Shown here one piece after another: positions 25,699 to 34,268 of a DNA stretch of 64,000 nt. Both the position numbers and the translations under genes were made by a program. Location: assembly GCF_016909575.1 (NCBI RefSeq), contig NZ_JAFBGA010000003.1, positions 558,001 through 622,000 on the forward strand. Reading direction: 5' to 3'. This stretch comes from Streptomyces sp. HB132 (GTDB taxonomy: Bacteria; Actinomycetota; Actinomycetes; Streptomycetales; Streptomycetaceae). Each line of letters begins with the position of its first letter. The stretch's first letter is position 1. The notes beneath the pieces are model-generated. The model was not told the DNA's origin. It worked only from the letters and a program-made list of their open reading frames with translations, and made no database searches.

Positions 25699-26789
25699 GC
25701 ACCGCCACCACACCCGTACCCACACCCACCGCCGCGCCCCCGGCGCCCGGGCGCGACAGGGCCCGGGCGCTGCGATGGTGGCCCGCCGCCGTCCTGGTGC
25801 TCCTGATCGTCGCGCCTTTCAGCGCGCTGCCCCTGCCCGGGCTGCTGGACGGTCCGGTCGGGAGCCCGGGGAGCCTGCAACTCCTCGCCACCTGCCTGCT
25901 CTTCGGCGCCCTTGCCACCGGCTACGACCTGCTGCTGGGACGTACGGGGCTGCTGTCCTTCGGGCACGCGCTGTACTTCGCGGCGGGCAGCTACGCCACC
26001 AACATGTTCCTGCTGGAGGCGGGCCTGCCGTTCGCCGCCGCCGCCGTCCTCGGCCTGTGCTCCGGCGCCGCGCTCGCCCTGGTGCTGGGCTCGGTGAGCC
26101 TGCGGGTCACCGGCATCGGCTTCTCCATGGTGACGCTGGCCTTCGCGCAGGCCGGCTCGATCCTCGTCTCCCGTAATCCGGGCGGCCTCACCGGCGGCGA
26201 GGAGGGCCGGGCGGCCCCGGCGGAACTGTTGCCCTCGTGGCTGGTCGGCATCGACCACACCGCGAATCTGTACTGGATCACGCTGGCCTACCTCGTCCTC
26301 ACCCTCGGGGTCGTCCGCTGGGCAGTGCGCTCCCCCACCGGCCGGGTCTGGGAGGGCATCAAGGAGAACGAACGCCGGGTGGAGGTGCTGGGCCTGAAGC
26401 CGTACGGCTTCAAGCTGACGGCCTTCGTGCTGGCCGGCGCGCTGGCGGCGGCGGGCGGACTCGTGCACCTGCTGCTGACGGGCGGCTCCACGCCCCAGAC
26501 GACGACCTCGGACTTCACCCTGTCGCTGCTCGTCATGGTGGTGCTGGGCGGATCGGGCACCCGCTGGGGACCTATGGCCGGCGGCATCCTCTACACCTGG
26601 GCCGACCACCGGCTCGGCGACCTCGCCGGATCGGGCGCCGTCGCCGATCTGCCCGCTGTCCTGCGCGTGCCGCTCTCCCAGCCGCTGTTCCTGCTCGGGG
26701 TGCTGTTCGTGGCCGTGGTACACCTGCTGCCCGGTGGCCTGGCCCGGCTGCCGTCCCGTCTGCGCCGACCCCGTAAGGAGAACCAGTGA
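25695..26789 (+). CDS. LivM-type ABC permease
   Basis: A 364-aa membrane protein. GTG 25695 overlaps the LivH stop as GTGA. After a Pro/Thr-rich cytoplasmic N-terminus it has about nine helices, with YDLLLGRTGLLSFGHALYF (LivM opening motif), and LGGSGTRWGPMAGGILYTW as the ATPase-contact loop. Its end overlaps the alpha/beta hydrolase gene, linking that enzyme to the transporter. Confidence 0.92.
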   Translation: MSTATTPVPTPTAAPPAPGRDRARALRWWPAAVLVLLIVAPFSALPLPGLLDGPVGSPGSLQLLATCLLFGALATGYDLLLGRTGLLSFGHALYFAAGSYATNMFLLEAGLPFAAAAVLGLCSGAALALVLGSVSLRVTGIGFSMVTLAFAQAGSILVSRNPGGLTGGEEGRAAPAELLPSWLVGIDHTANLYWITLAYLVLTLGVVRWAVRSPTGRVWEGIKENERRVEVLGLKPYGFKLTAFVLAGALAAAGGLVHLLLTGGSTPQTTTSDFTLSLLVMVVLGGSGTRWGPMAGGILYTWADHRLGDLAGSGAVADLPAVLRVPLSQPLFLLGVLFVAVVHLLPGGLARLPSRLRRPRKENQ

Positions 26790-27679
26790 CCTCGTACGAG
26801 GAGATCCGCGTCCCCGTCACCGGCGGTGAACTGGCCGCGCTGCGCTGGCCCGCCCGCGATCCCGGCGCGCCGGTCGTCGTGGCCCTGCACGGCATCACCG
26901 CCAACGCGCTGTCCTGGGGCACGGTGGCCCGGCTGCTCGACGGCCGGGTCACGCTGGTCGCCCCGGACCTGCGTGGCCGGGCCGGCAGTGCCGGGCTGCC
27001 CGGCCCGTACGGCATCGCCGCCCACGCCGACGACACGGCCGCCCTGGCCGGGGCGCTCGGCCCGGACCGGGTGGTGCTGGCGGGCCATTCGATGGGGGCG
27101 TTCGTCGCGGCGCTCGCGGCCGTCCGCCATCCCGCACAGTTCGGCGAACTGGTGCTCGTCGACGGCGGGTTCGGCTTTCCCGCACCCACGCACCTGTCGG
27201 CGGACGAACTGATCACGGCCGTGATCGGGCCGGCCATGGACCGGCTGTCGATGACGTTCCCCGACCGGGACGCCTACCGGTCGTTCTGGCGGGCCCACCC
27301 CGCGTTCGGGGGCGACGCCTGGTCGCCGGAGGTGGAGGCGTACATCCAGCGCGACCTGACGGGCGAGGAGCCCGCGCTGCGCTCGGGCTGCCGACTGGAG
27401 GCCGTGCGCACGGACGGGGTGGGCCTGTTCCAGGAGGAGGTGCTCGCGGCCGTACGCGAACTGCCGCGGCCCGCGACGCTGTTGTGGGCTCAGCGGGGCC
27501 TGATGAACGAGGAGCAGGGGCTGTACGACGAGTCCCGGCTCGCGGCGGCGGGCCAGCCGGGCACCCGCGTCGGCGCGGTGTGCGTCGAGGACGTCAACCA
27601 CTACACGGTGCTGACGGGCGACAAGGGGGCCGGCGAGGTCGCCGGCGCCCTGCTGCGGGCGGCGTCCGTCCCGCGCTGA
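26786..27679 (+). CDS. Alpha/beta hydrolase, translationally coupled to the Liv transporter
   Basis: A 297-aa hydrolase without signal peptide, so cytoplasmic. The oxyanion-side motif is ALHGITANALSW, the nucleophile Ser sits in the elbow AGHSMGAFVAAL (about residue 96), and the catalytic His is in EDVNHYTVL (about 273). A lid region spans about residues 130-215. GTG 26786 overlaps the LivM stop, with AAGGAG 8 bp upstream. Close coupling suggests it acts on the imported compound, perhaps an ester, amide or lactone. This does not fit a plain branched-chain amino acid cargo, so the transporter may carry something else. Confidence 0.87.
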   Translation: MTSYEEIRVPVTGGELAALRWPARDPGAPVVVALHGITANALSWGTVARLLDGRVTLVAPDLRGRAGSAGLPGPYGIAAHADDTAALAGALGPDRVVLAGHSMGAFVAALAAVRHPAQFGELVLVDGGFGFPAPTHLSADELITAVIGPAMDRLSMTFPDRDAYRSFWRAHPAFGGDAWSPEVEAYIQRDLTGEEPALRSGCRLEAVRTDGVGLFQEEVLAAVRELPRPATLLWAQRGLMNEEQGLYDESRLAAAGQPGTRVGAVCVEDVNHYTVLTGDKGAGEVAGALLRAASVPR

Positions 27680-27697
27680 GGCCGGGCCGGCCGCGTC

Positions 27698-29671
27698 TCA
27701 GCGGTCCCGGCCACCCGACAGGAGATGCAGTCTCAGGGCGAGTTGCAGCTCCAGTGCGCGGTCGGGCTCGTTCCAGTCGCGGCCCAGCAGCACCTGGATC
27801 CGGTCGAGGCGCTGCACCACCGTGTTGACGTGGACGTGCAGTTCGTCCTTGGCCCGGATCAGGCTGCCGCCCGCGCCGAAGTACGCCCGCAGCGTCCGTA
27901 CGAGGTGGGTGCCGCGCCGCTCGTCGTAGCGCAGCAGGGGGCCCAGCACCGCGGCGACGAAGCCGTCCACGTCCTTCGCGTTGCCCAGGACGACGCCCAG
28001 GAAGCCGAGCTCGCCGACGCAGGCGCCTTCGCCCTCGCGGCCCAGCACCCGCATGGCACCCAGGCAGCGCGCGGCCTCAGCGTAGGCGGCGGCGAGTTCT
28101 CGGGCGCCCCGGGCGGGGCCCGTGCCGGCGACGGTGACGGGTGCCTGGACGAGGTGGCCGAGCTGTGCGGCCGCCGCGCGTGCGGCGTCGGCCGCGGCTG
28201 TGCCGTCGTCGCAGTCGATCAGCAGCACGACGGTGCCCGCGTGTTCGGCGCTCACCCCGTGGATGTCCCCACCGAACAGGTACCGCATGGCGGCGCCGCC
28301 GAGCCCCTCCCTGGCCGCCGCCTCCGCCACGAGCAGGACATGGGGCCGGTCCAGATCGATGCCCAGGCGCCGCCCCCGCTCGGCCAGGCCGGCCGGGTCG
28401 CGGTCCGGGTCGCCGAGCAGGTCGCTGATCAGCTCGCCCCGTATCCGGTTCTCGGTCTCCGCGACGGTGCGGCGCAGCAGCAGGAGCAGGCCGGTGACGA
28501 CGGCCGCGCGTTCGAAGAGCCGGCGGTCGGAGTCGTCGAGCCGGTCCGGCCGGTGCAGCACCAGGCTGGCGAGGAGCTCCTGGCCGGCGAGCACGGCGCA
28601 GATCCACCGCCCGTCGCGGTGCACGGCCCGCGCCCCGTGGCGGGACTCCTCGGCGGTGCCGGCGAGCCACCCGGCGTCCATGCTGTCGACGGCGAATCCG
28701 GTGCCGTCGGGCCGTACGGCGGCCATGGGGCGCCCGCCGGGGTCGTGGATGGTCAGGGGGCTGTCGAGCAGGCCGGCGACGGACACGGCGACGTCCTTCA
28801 CGTCGCCGCCGCGCAGCACCAGGTCGGTGAGCCGGTCGTGGGCCTCCTCGGCGCGCCGCATGGCGGCCGAGTGCGCGCGTACGGCGGCGTTGGCCTCGGC
28901 GAGTTCCGCGTTGGCCCCGGCGAGTTCCGCGAGGGCGGCCCGGGTGTCGTCCAGCGCCTGGGCCGTGTCGATGGCGATGGCGGCGTGCGCGGCGAGCGAG
29001 CAGAGCAGAGCCACCTCGTCGGGGCTGAAGACCCGTGCGGCCCGGTCGGCCGCGAAGAGGACACCGATGACCTTGCCCGTGCCGCCCCGGCTGGAGCCGA
29101 GCAGCAGGGGCACGCCGAGGATCGCCACCAGGCCTTCGTCCAGCACGCCCGCGTTGATGTTGCGGGTGTGGCGGAAGCGTTCGTCGGTGCGGTAGTCGGG
29201 TGTCGCGTACGGGCTCGCGGTCTGTGCCACCAGTCCGCCTAGGCCTTCGCCCAGCTCGAGCCGGAGCCGCTGGAACAGCACGGACACCGACCCGTCCGTC
29301 ACCCGCATGTAGGTGTCCCCGGCCTCCTCGTCGGGGAGCGTGAGATAGGCGGTGTCGGTGCCCAGCAGCATCCTGGCCCGCCGCACGATCGCCTTCAGCA
29401 CGTCGTCCAGGTCCCGGGAGGCCGCCAGGTCCCCCGCCGTGTCGAACAGGGCGGTGAGCTGGAGTTCCCTGCGCCGGTGCTGGCGCAGGGCACCCCTGAT
29501 CCGCAGGGCGGTCGCGGCCGCCCTCTCCACCTCGGCCAGCTCGGCCGCGGGCACACCGGCGGCCCTGGCCTCCGAGGTGACGGCGCCCAGGTCCTCGGCG
29601 GGGGCGTCGTCGGCCAGCAGGTCGAGGAGGCGGGCCAGGAGGGGCGTGGCGGAGGGGGACGGTTCAGACAT
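27698..29671 (-). CDS. GAF-domain transcriptional regulator with PucR-type C-terminal HTH
   Basis: A 657-aa regulator. Residues 80-260 hold a GAF sensor domain (LQLTALFDTAGDLAASRDLD opening; GEGLGGLVAQ inside). A short coiled linker rich in A-N-A-E-L-A-E follows. Residues 300-450 are a second ligand-type domain, and the last 60 residues hold the PucR/CdaR helix-turn-helix: TLRAYFGAGGSLIRAKDELH, then HVNTVVQRLDRI. ATG 29671 begins M-S-E-P-S-P-S; its ribosome site is weak, and starts inside the first 40 codons are possible. It lies immediately downstream of 3-hydroxybutyrate dehydrogenase and next to a PHB depolymerase, so it most likely regulates them in response to a hydroxy acid or CoA ester. 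Confidence 0.86.
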   Translation of the reverse strand: MSEPSPSATPLLARLLDLLADDAPAEDLGAVTSEARAAGVPAAELAEVERAAATALRIRGALRQHRRRELQLTALFDTAGDLAASRDLDDVLKAIVRRARMLLGTDTAYLTLPDEEAGDTYMRVTDGSVSVLFQRLRLELGEGLGGLVAQTASPYATPDYRTDERFRHTRNINAGVLDEGLVAILGVPLLLGSSRGGTGKVIGVLFAADRAARVFSPDEVALLCSLAAHAAIAIDTAQALDDTRAALAELAGANAELAEANAAVRAHSAAMRRAEEAHDRLTDLVLRGGDVKDVAVSVAGLLDSPLTIHDPGGRPMAAVRPDGTGFAVDSMDAGWLAGTAEESRHGARAVHRDGRWICAVLAGQELLASLVLHRPDRLDDSDRRLFERAAVVTGLLLLLRRTVAETENRIRGELISDLLGDPDRDPAGLAERGRRLGIDLDRPHVLLVAEAAAREGLGGAAMRYLFGGDIHGVSAEHAGTVVLLIDCDDGTAAADAARAAAAQLGHLVQAPVTVAGTGPARGARELAAAYAEAARCLGAMRVLGREGEGACVGELGFLGVVLGNAKDVDGFVAAVLGPLLRYDERRGTHLVRTLRAYFGAGGSLIRAKDELHVHVNTVVQRLDRIQVLLGRDWNEPDRALELQLALRLHLLSGGRDR

Positions 29672-29715
29672 GTGCGGCCATCGTTCTTCCAGCGTATCGG
29701 GGGTGGGGTCGGTGG

Positions 29716-30492
29716 TCAGTTGGCGGTCCAGCCGCCGTCCATCGTGAGGGAGCTGCCGGTCATGTGCCCCGTACCGGGCCCGCACAGCCACAGCACGGCA
29801 CCCGCGACGTCGGCGGGCTCGATCAGCGACTTGAGGGCGCTGCGCTCCAGCAGCACCCGGCCCACCACCTCCTGCTCGGAGATGCCGTGGCTGCGGGCCT
29901 GGTCCGCGATCTGGTCCTCGACCAGGGGGGTGCGGACGTAGCCGGGGCTGACGCAGTTGCTCGTCACGCCGTGCGGCGCCGCTTCGAGTGCGACCACTTT
30001 ACTGAGCCCCTCCAGCGCGTGCTTCGCCGATACGTAGGCGGACTTGTAGGGACTTGCCCGGAGCCCGTGCACGGACGAGATGTTGACCACGCGGCCCCAG
30101 CCGCGTTCGTACATGCCGGGGAGGGTCCGGCGCAAGATGCGGAACGGTGCCTCCACCATGACACGGTGGATCAGCGCGAAGCGGTCCGGCGGGAACTCGT
30201 GCACGGGCGCCACGTGCTGCAGCCCCGCGTTGTTGACCACGATGTCCGCGTCGGCGGGCAGCGCGTCCACCGCCTCGGCCACGGAGAGGTCGGCCACCCA
30301 GGCCGTTCCGCCGATCCGTTCGGCCAGGCTCCTGGCGGCGTCGCCCGCCTTGTCCACCACGTGGACATGGGCCCCCGCGGCGGCGAGCGCCTCGGCGCAG
30401 GCCAGTCCGATGCCGCTCGCGGCCCCGGTGACCAGGGCGGTGCGTCCGGCGAGCGTGCGGGGGTCGTGCTGGGGGGTCCGGGAAGTCTCCAT
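29716..30492 (-). CDS. 3-hydroxybutyrate dehydrogenase (SDR)
   Basis: A 258-aa short-chain dehydrogenase that oxidises 3-hydroxybutyrate to acetoacetate with NAD. The NAD motif is ALVTGAASGIGLACA (about residue 21), with VVNNAGLQHVAPV, the catalytic Ser in VVNISSVHGLRAS, and Y-x-x-x-K in YKSAYVSAKHALEG (about 156). AGLQHVAPVHEFP and SSVHGLRASPYKSAY are typical of the 3HB dehydrogenase subgroup. ATG 30492 is used; GTG 9 bp upstream is an alternative. It is divergent from the PHB depolymerase gene, with the GAF/PucR regulator directly downstream. Confidence 0.9.
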   Translation of the reverse strand: METSRTPQHDPRTLAGRTALVTGAASGIGLACAEALAAAGAHVHVVDKAGDAARSLAERIGGTAWVADLSVAEAVDALPADADIVVNNAGLQHVAPVHEFPPDRFALIHRVMVEAPFRILRRTLPGMYERGWGRVVNISSVHGLRASPYKSAYVSAKHALEGLSKVVALEAAPHGVTSNCVSPGYVRTPLVEDQIADQARSHGISEQEVVGRVLLERSALKSLIEPADVAGAVLWLCGPGTGHMTGSSLTMDGGWTAN

Positions 30493-30667
30493 GAGCGTCA
30501 CCGTAAGGACGTCGCCGCCCGCATCACACGGGGTCGGTGCACACACCCCGGCGCGTCCCCATGGTGGTGGCCGACATGGTGCGGCCGGGCGGGCCCTCCG
30601 CGTGCCCGCCCGGCCGCGGCGGACGCAAGAGGAGCGCCGCACACAGCGGTGCGCGGCGGGTGTCAGC

Positions 30668-30681
30668 CGCCCACATGGGCG
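30668..30681. promoter_or_regulatory. CGCCCA-CA-TGGGCG palindrome between dehydrogenase and depolymerase
   Basis: A perfect 6-2-6 inverted repeat in the divergent region, 71 bp before the depolymerase start. It could be the site of the PucR-type regulator or another repressor; no second copy was noticed. Confidence 0.4.
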
Positions 30682-30751
30682 ACTGCGGCCCCGGCTCATA
30701 GGTTCCGGCAGCAGTCCGCATGCCCGCACGTCCGAACGAGGAGTCCCCACC

Positions 30752-32242
30752 GTGCGCCCACCGATCCTTCGACGCCTGCTCCGCCGCGTCGCCTCCACGA
30801 CCGTCTGCGGCCTGCTCGCCCTGCTCGCCGCGCATCCGGTGTCCGCCGTCGCCGCGCCCGCGGCCCCGGCCGCCGCAGGGCTCCAGCAGGTCACCGGCTT
30901 CGGTTCGAACCCCGGCAGTCTCCAGATGTTCGCGTACACCCCCGACAGCGTGCCCGCGGGCGCGCCCCTGGTGGTCGCCCTGCACGGCTGCACCCAGTCG
31001 GCCGACGCGTACTACACCAACTCGGGCTGGCCCCAGTACGCCGACCTGTGGGGCTTCGACGTCGTCTTCCCGCAGACCACCTCGGCGAACAACCCGCTGT
31101 CCTGCTTCGGCTGGTTCGACCGCAACGAGAGCACGCGGGGGCAGGGCGAGGCCGCGTCCATCGTGCAGATGGTCGAGTACGCGAAGCAGACGTACGGCTC
31201 CGACGGCCGCCGCGTCTACGTCACCGGGCTGTCGGCGGGCGGCGGGATGACCGCCGATCTGCTGGCCGCCTACCCGGACGTCTTCGCGGGCGGATCCGTG
31301 GCCTCCGGGCTGCCCGCGCAGTGCGCCACCAGCCAGGCCGCGGCGTCCGGCTGCCAGACGGGCCCGCCGGCGCTCACGCCCGCCCAGTGGGGCGACAAGG
31401 TGCGCGGCTCCCACCCGGGCTGGACCGGTCCCTGGCCCCGGGTCGCGATCTGGCAGGGCACCTCCGACTACACGGTCTACCCTGCGAACGCCACGGCACT
31501 GCGCGACCAGTGGACCGACGTCTGGGGCATCGGCCAGACCCCGTCCAGCACACAGAGCCTGCCCGGCAACACCACCCGGAGCGTCTACGAGGACGCGTCA
31601 GGCCGGTCCGCGGTGGAGACGTTCCTGGTGTCCGGCATGGGGCACGGTCTGCCGGTGAACCCGGGCTCGGGCACCGGGCAGTGCGGGTCGACGGCCGCGT
31701 ACTTCCTGAACACCATCTGCTCGTCGTACCACACCGGCGTGTTCTGGGGACTGGACAAGGGCGCGTCGGGCGGCGGGGACGGCCTGCCCGCGCCCGCGGG
31801 CCTGAAGGTCACCGGGGTCACGGACAGCAGCGCCTCACTGGCCTGGAACGCGGTCACCGGCGCGGCCTCGTACGCGGTGTACCGCGACGGCGCGAAGGTG
31901 ACGACCACGGCCTCCGCGTCCTTCACCGACACCGGGCTGACCGCCGGCACCTCCTACCGCTACACCGTGGCCGCCGTCGGCTCCTCGGGGTCCGCCGGGG
32001 CGGGCTCGTCGGCCGTGACCGCGACCACCTCGGGCGGCGCCACCCCGGCCCGGTGCTTCACGGCGACGAACTACGCGCACGTGACGGCCCGCCGGGCCCA
32101 CACCTCGGGCGGCCACTCCTACGCGAACGGGTCGGGGCAGGACATGGGGCTGTACAACGTGTTCGTCACCCACACCCTCCGGGAGTCCCCGGCGGGATAC
32201 TTCGTGATCGCGGACTCCGGCTGTCAGGCCGGGTCCTCGTAG
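30752..32242 (+). CDS. Secreted poly(3-hydroxybutyrate) depolymerase-family esterase with FN3 domain
   Basis: A 496-aa exported enzyme. Residues 1-41 are a signal peptide (R-R-L-L-R-R, hydrophobic core, A-x-A). The catalytic domain has the type 1 oxyanion motif LHGCTQSADA, the nucleophile Ser about residue 161 in TGLSAGGGM, a probable Asp in GTSDYTV, and His in SGMGHGLPV. About residues 350-430 are a fibronectin III domain that spaces the catalytic and C-terminal parts. The last 60 residues (ARCFTATNYAHV to the final Cys) form a small domain seen on related exoenzymes. GTG 30752 has GAGGAG 8 bp upstream. It likely releases 3-hydroxybutyrate from PHB granules outside the cell; acetylxylan or feruloyl esters are less likely substrates. 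Confidence 0.85.
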   Translation: MRPPILRRLLRRVASTTVCGLLALLAAHPVSAVAAPAAPAAAGLQQVTGFGSNPGSLQMFAYTPDSVPAGAPLVVALHGCTQSADAYYTNSGWPQYADLWGFDVVFPQTTSANNPLSCFGWFDRNESTRGQGEAASIVQMVEYAKQTYGSDGRRVYVTGLSAGGGMTADLLAAYPDVFAGGSVASGLPAQCATSQAAASGCQTGPPALTPAQWGDKVRGSHPGWTGPWPRVAIWQGTSDYTVYPANATALRDQWTDVWGIGQTPSSTQSLPGNTTRSVYEDASGRSAVETFLVSGMGHGLPVNPGSGTGQCGSTAAYFLNTICSSYHTGVFWGLDKGASGGGDGLPAPAGLKVTGVTDSSASLAWNAVTGAASYAVYRDGAKVTTTASASFTDTGLTAGTSYRYTVAAVGSSGSAGAGSSAVTATTSGGATPARCFTATNYAHVTARRAHTSGGHSYANGSGQDMGLYNVFVTHTLRESPAGYFVIADSGCQAGSS

Positions 32243-32742
32243 TCGCCCCTGACCCTCTTCGGCAGCCGGCAGCCGTCCTCGACGGCGGTGAGGGCGACGG
32301 TCTGCCCGGCGCCGGCGCCCTCCCCGGTGTAGTGCCGGGCGTACAGCTTCCAGCCGCGTTTGGCGAGGGTGCGGTAGGTGATCTCCTGCTCGGCGTGGCT
32401 GGAGACGATCTCCCAGTCGTGCTGCCGCAGCCGCATCACCGTCGCCTCGAAGGCGTCGGCCGCCCCGGCCGCCGGCGCGTCGCCGGTCCAGGGTGCGACG
32501 CACGTGCGCCAGGCGCCCTTCGGCAGTCCGGCCGTGGAGGTGTCCCCCTCCGGGAGCCCACCGGCCAGGGCGAGGCCGGCTATCTCGTCGGCGACCGTCT
32601 GTGTGGTGAACGCCGGCGTGGGCTCCGGGGACGGGGCGGGGGCGCCTTCGCTCTCATCCGTGAGGCCGCAGCCCGCCGTCACCGTCATGAATCCGGCAGC
32701 CACGACGGCGACGGCCGCCGTGCCTCTTCTGGTTCCGCGCAC
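32224..32742 (-). CDS. Lipoprotein of unknown function
   Basis: A 172-aa lipoprotein. GTG 32742 has GGGAAG 8 bp upstream; the frame is open further but without a ribosome site. The signal peptide ends in lipobox T-V-T-A-G-C (Cys about residue 25), then a Pro/Glu linker. The mature part has two Cys (RTCVAPW and VEDGCRLPKR) that may pair, and no enzyme motif. It is convergent with the depolymerase, overlapping its end by 19 bp, and divergent from the riboswitch-controlled operon. The function is unknown. Confidence 0.75.
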   Translation of the reverse strand: MRGTRRGTAAVAVVAAGFMTVTAGCGLTDESEGAPAPSPEPTPAFTTQTVADEIAGLALAGGLPEGDTSTAGLPKGAWRTCVAPWTGDAPAAGAADAFEATVMRLRQHDWEIVSSHAEQEITYRTLAKRGWKLYARHYTGEGAGAGQTVALTAVEDGCRLPKRVRGDYEDPA

Positions 32743-32879
32743 TGAATGCTTCCCGCTCCGGTCGTTCCTCCCCCACGGGCACGCGCCCGTGTGACCCCCG
32801 CCGGAGTTTCCCATGGCTCTGACCTGCTGGGAAGGCCCAGGGCGTGCGCGGTGAGGCTGTCCGCGCGGAGGGGTCAGGA

Positions 32880-33000
32880 AGTGCCCCGGTAGAGTGGGCG
32901 GGTCGTCATCTTGCCCGTACAGGGGGAAGCCGGTGCGAATCCGGCACCGACCCAACCCCTACGCGCTCGGCTCAGCTCGAGCAGGGGAAACCCATTCGAG
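32880..33000 (+). ncRNA. Cobalamin riboswitch
   Basis: The leader of the ECF operon contains the B12-box: GGGGGAAGCCGGTGCGAAT at 32922-32940, followed at once by CCGGCACCGACCC (32941-32953), which folds into the conserved three-way core. Pairing of GGGCGGGTC-like bases upstream and G/C-rich bases downstream completes the outer stem. The boundaries given are approximate. The AUG of the first gene lies about 15 nt past the end, so B12 binding may hide the ribosome site or stop transcription. All five downstream genes look co-transcribed. Confidence 0.85.
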
Positions 33001-33014
33001 AGGCCCAGCCCTTC

Positions 33015-34268
33015 ATGTCCGTACGCCGTCGCGCGGCAGCGCTCGCGTTCACCGTCGTGCTCTGTGGAGCGGCCGCCCCGACGGCGGTCGCCGCGCCGAG
33101 TCCGTCGCCCTCCACGCCCGACCTCCCGGCGGGGCTGTACGGCACCAAGGACCCGACGTACGACGGGGTGTGGCGGCAGTCGCTGGCCTTCCTCGCGCAG
33201 AAGATCGAGCTGGTCACGCCCGCCACGCAGTCGGTGGACTGGCTCGTCGCCCAGCAGTGCGACAGCGGGGCCTTCGCCTCGTACCGCGACGCCTCCGCGC
33301 CCTGCGACTCCAGGACGGTCGCGGACACCAACGCCTCGGCGGCCGCGGTCCAGGCCCTGGTCGAGCTCGGTGTGCACCGCGAGACCGTGGACAACGGGGT
33401 CGCCTGGCTGAAGTCCGTGCAGAACAAGGACGGTGGCTGGGGCTACAACCCCGGCAGCCCGAGCGACGCCAACTCCACGGCTGTGGTGACCGGAGCGCTG
33501 GCGCGGGCGGGTGTGCCGCTCGTCGAGGTCACCAAGGCGGGCGGGAAGACGCCGTACACGGCCCTGCGGACCTTCGCGCTGCCCTGCGGCGGCGAGGACG
33601 GCGGGGCGTTCGCCTACCAGCCGGGCAAGGACGGCGAGCTCACCGCGAACGCGGACGCCACCGCGGCCGCGGTCCTGGGCTCGATGGGCAAGGGCATGGC
33701 CGCGGGGAACTACAACGCGGCGAAGGCCCCCGTCTGCCACGAGGGCACCGGCCTCACCGCGGAGCAGTCCGCGCAGAACGGCGCGTCCTACCTGGCGAAG
33801 GCTCTCGCCGGGTCAGGACATCTGAACCTGCCGCCGATGCCGGGCGCCGAGGACTCGGCGCCGCAGCCCGACTTCGGCAACACGGCGGACGCGGTCGTGG
33901 CGCTGGCGGCGGCCGGCCACAAGGACAAGGCGGCCTCGGCCGTCGCGTATCTGGAGAAGCACGCCCAGGGCTGGGCGAAGGAGGGCGGCCCCGCCGCCAC
34001 CGCCCAGCTGGTGCTCGCCGCCCACGCGACCGGCACCGACGCCCGTGACTTCGGCGGCGTCGACCTCGTCCGGCAGCTGAACGCCACGGGCCCGGCGCCC
34101 GCCGCGACCGCCGTGCCCTCGCCGACGGCGACGGCCCCCGAGAAGCCGGCGGACACGAGCAGCGAGGACGAGGGGCTCGGCCTCTGGTGGATCATCGGCA
34201 TCGGCCTGGCCTTCGGCGCGGGCATCGGCTTCCTGCTCAGCGGACGCCGGAAGAACCAGCAGCTGTGA
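33015..34268 (+). CDS. Membrane-tethered alpha/alpha-barrel surface protein (transcobalamin alpha-domain-like)
   Basis: A 417-aa exported protein, first gene behind the cobalamin riboswitch. Residues 1-28 are a signal peptide. The body is helical hairpins with Q-x-x-D-G-x-W repeats such as WLVAQQCDSGAFASY and WLKSVQNKDGGWGYN, the fold of the alpha-domain of human transcobalamin and intrinsic factor. Five or more Cys suggest disulfides, as in those proteins. A Pro/Thr/Glu linker leads to one C-terminal membrane helix (GLWWIIGIGLAFGAGIGFLL) and a short R-R-K tail; there is no LPxTG. ATG 33015 has GAGAGG 11 bp upstream. I infer that it captures cobalamin outside and hands it to the ECF transporter. 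Confidence 0.8.
   Translation: MSVRRRAAALAFTVVLCGAAAPTAVAAPSPSPSTPDLPAGLYGTKDPTYDGVWRQSLAFLAQKIELVTPATQSVDWLVAQQCDSGAFASYRDASAPCDSRTVADTNASAAAVQALVELGVHRETVDNGVAWLKSVQNKDGGWGYNPGSPSDANSTAVVTGALARAGVPLVEVTKAGGKTPYTALRTFALPCGGEDGGAFAYQPGKDGELTANADATAAAVLGSMGKGMAAGNYNAAKAPVCHEGTGLTAEQSAQNGASYLAKALAGSGHLNLPPMPGAEDSAPQPDFGNTADAVVALAAAGHKDKAASAVAYLEKHAQGWAKEGGPAATAQLVLAAHATGTDARDFGGVDLVRQLNATGPAPAATAVPSPTATAPEKPADTSSEDEGLGLWWIIGIGLAFGAGIGFLLSGRRKNQQL

Noticed and set aside
30493..30993. N-terminal extension of 3-hydroxybutyrate dehydrogenase
   Set aside because: The extra residues are unlike SDR enzymes and cover the divergent promoter region; ATG 30492 fits the family.
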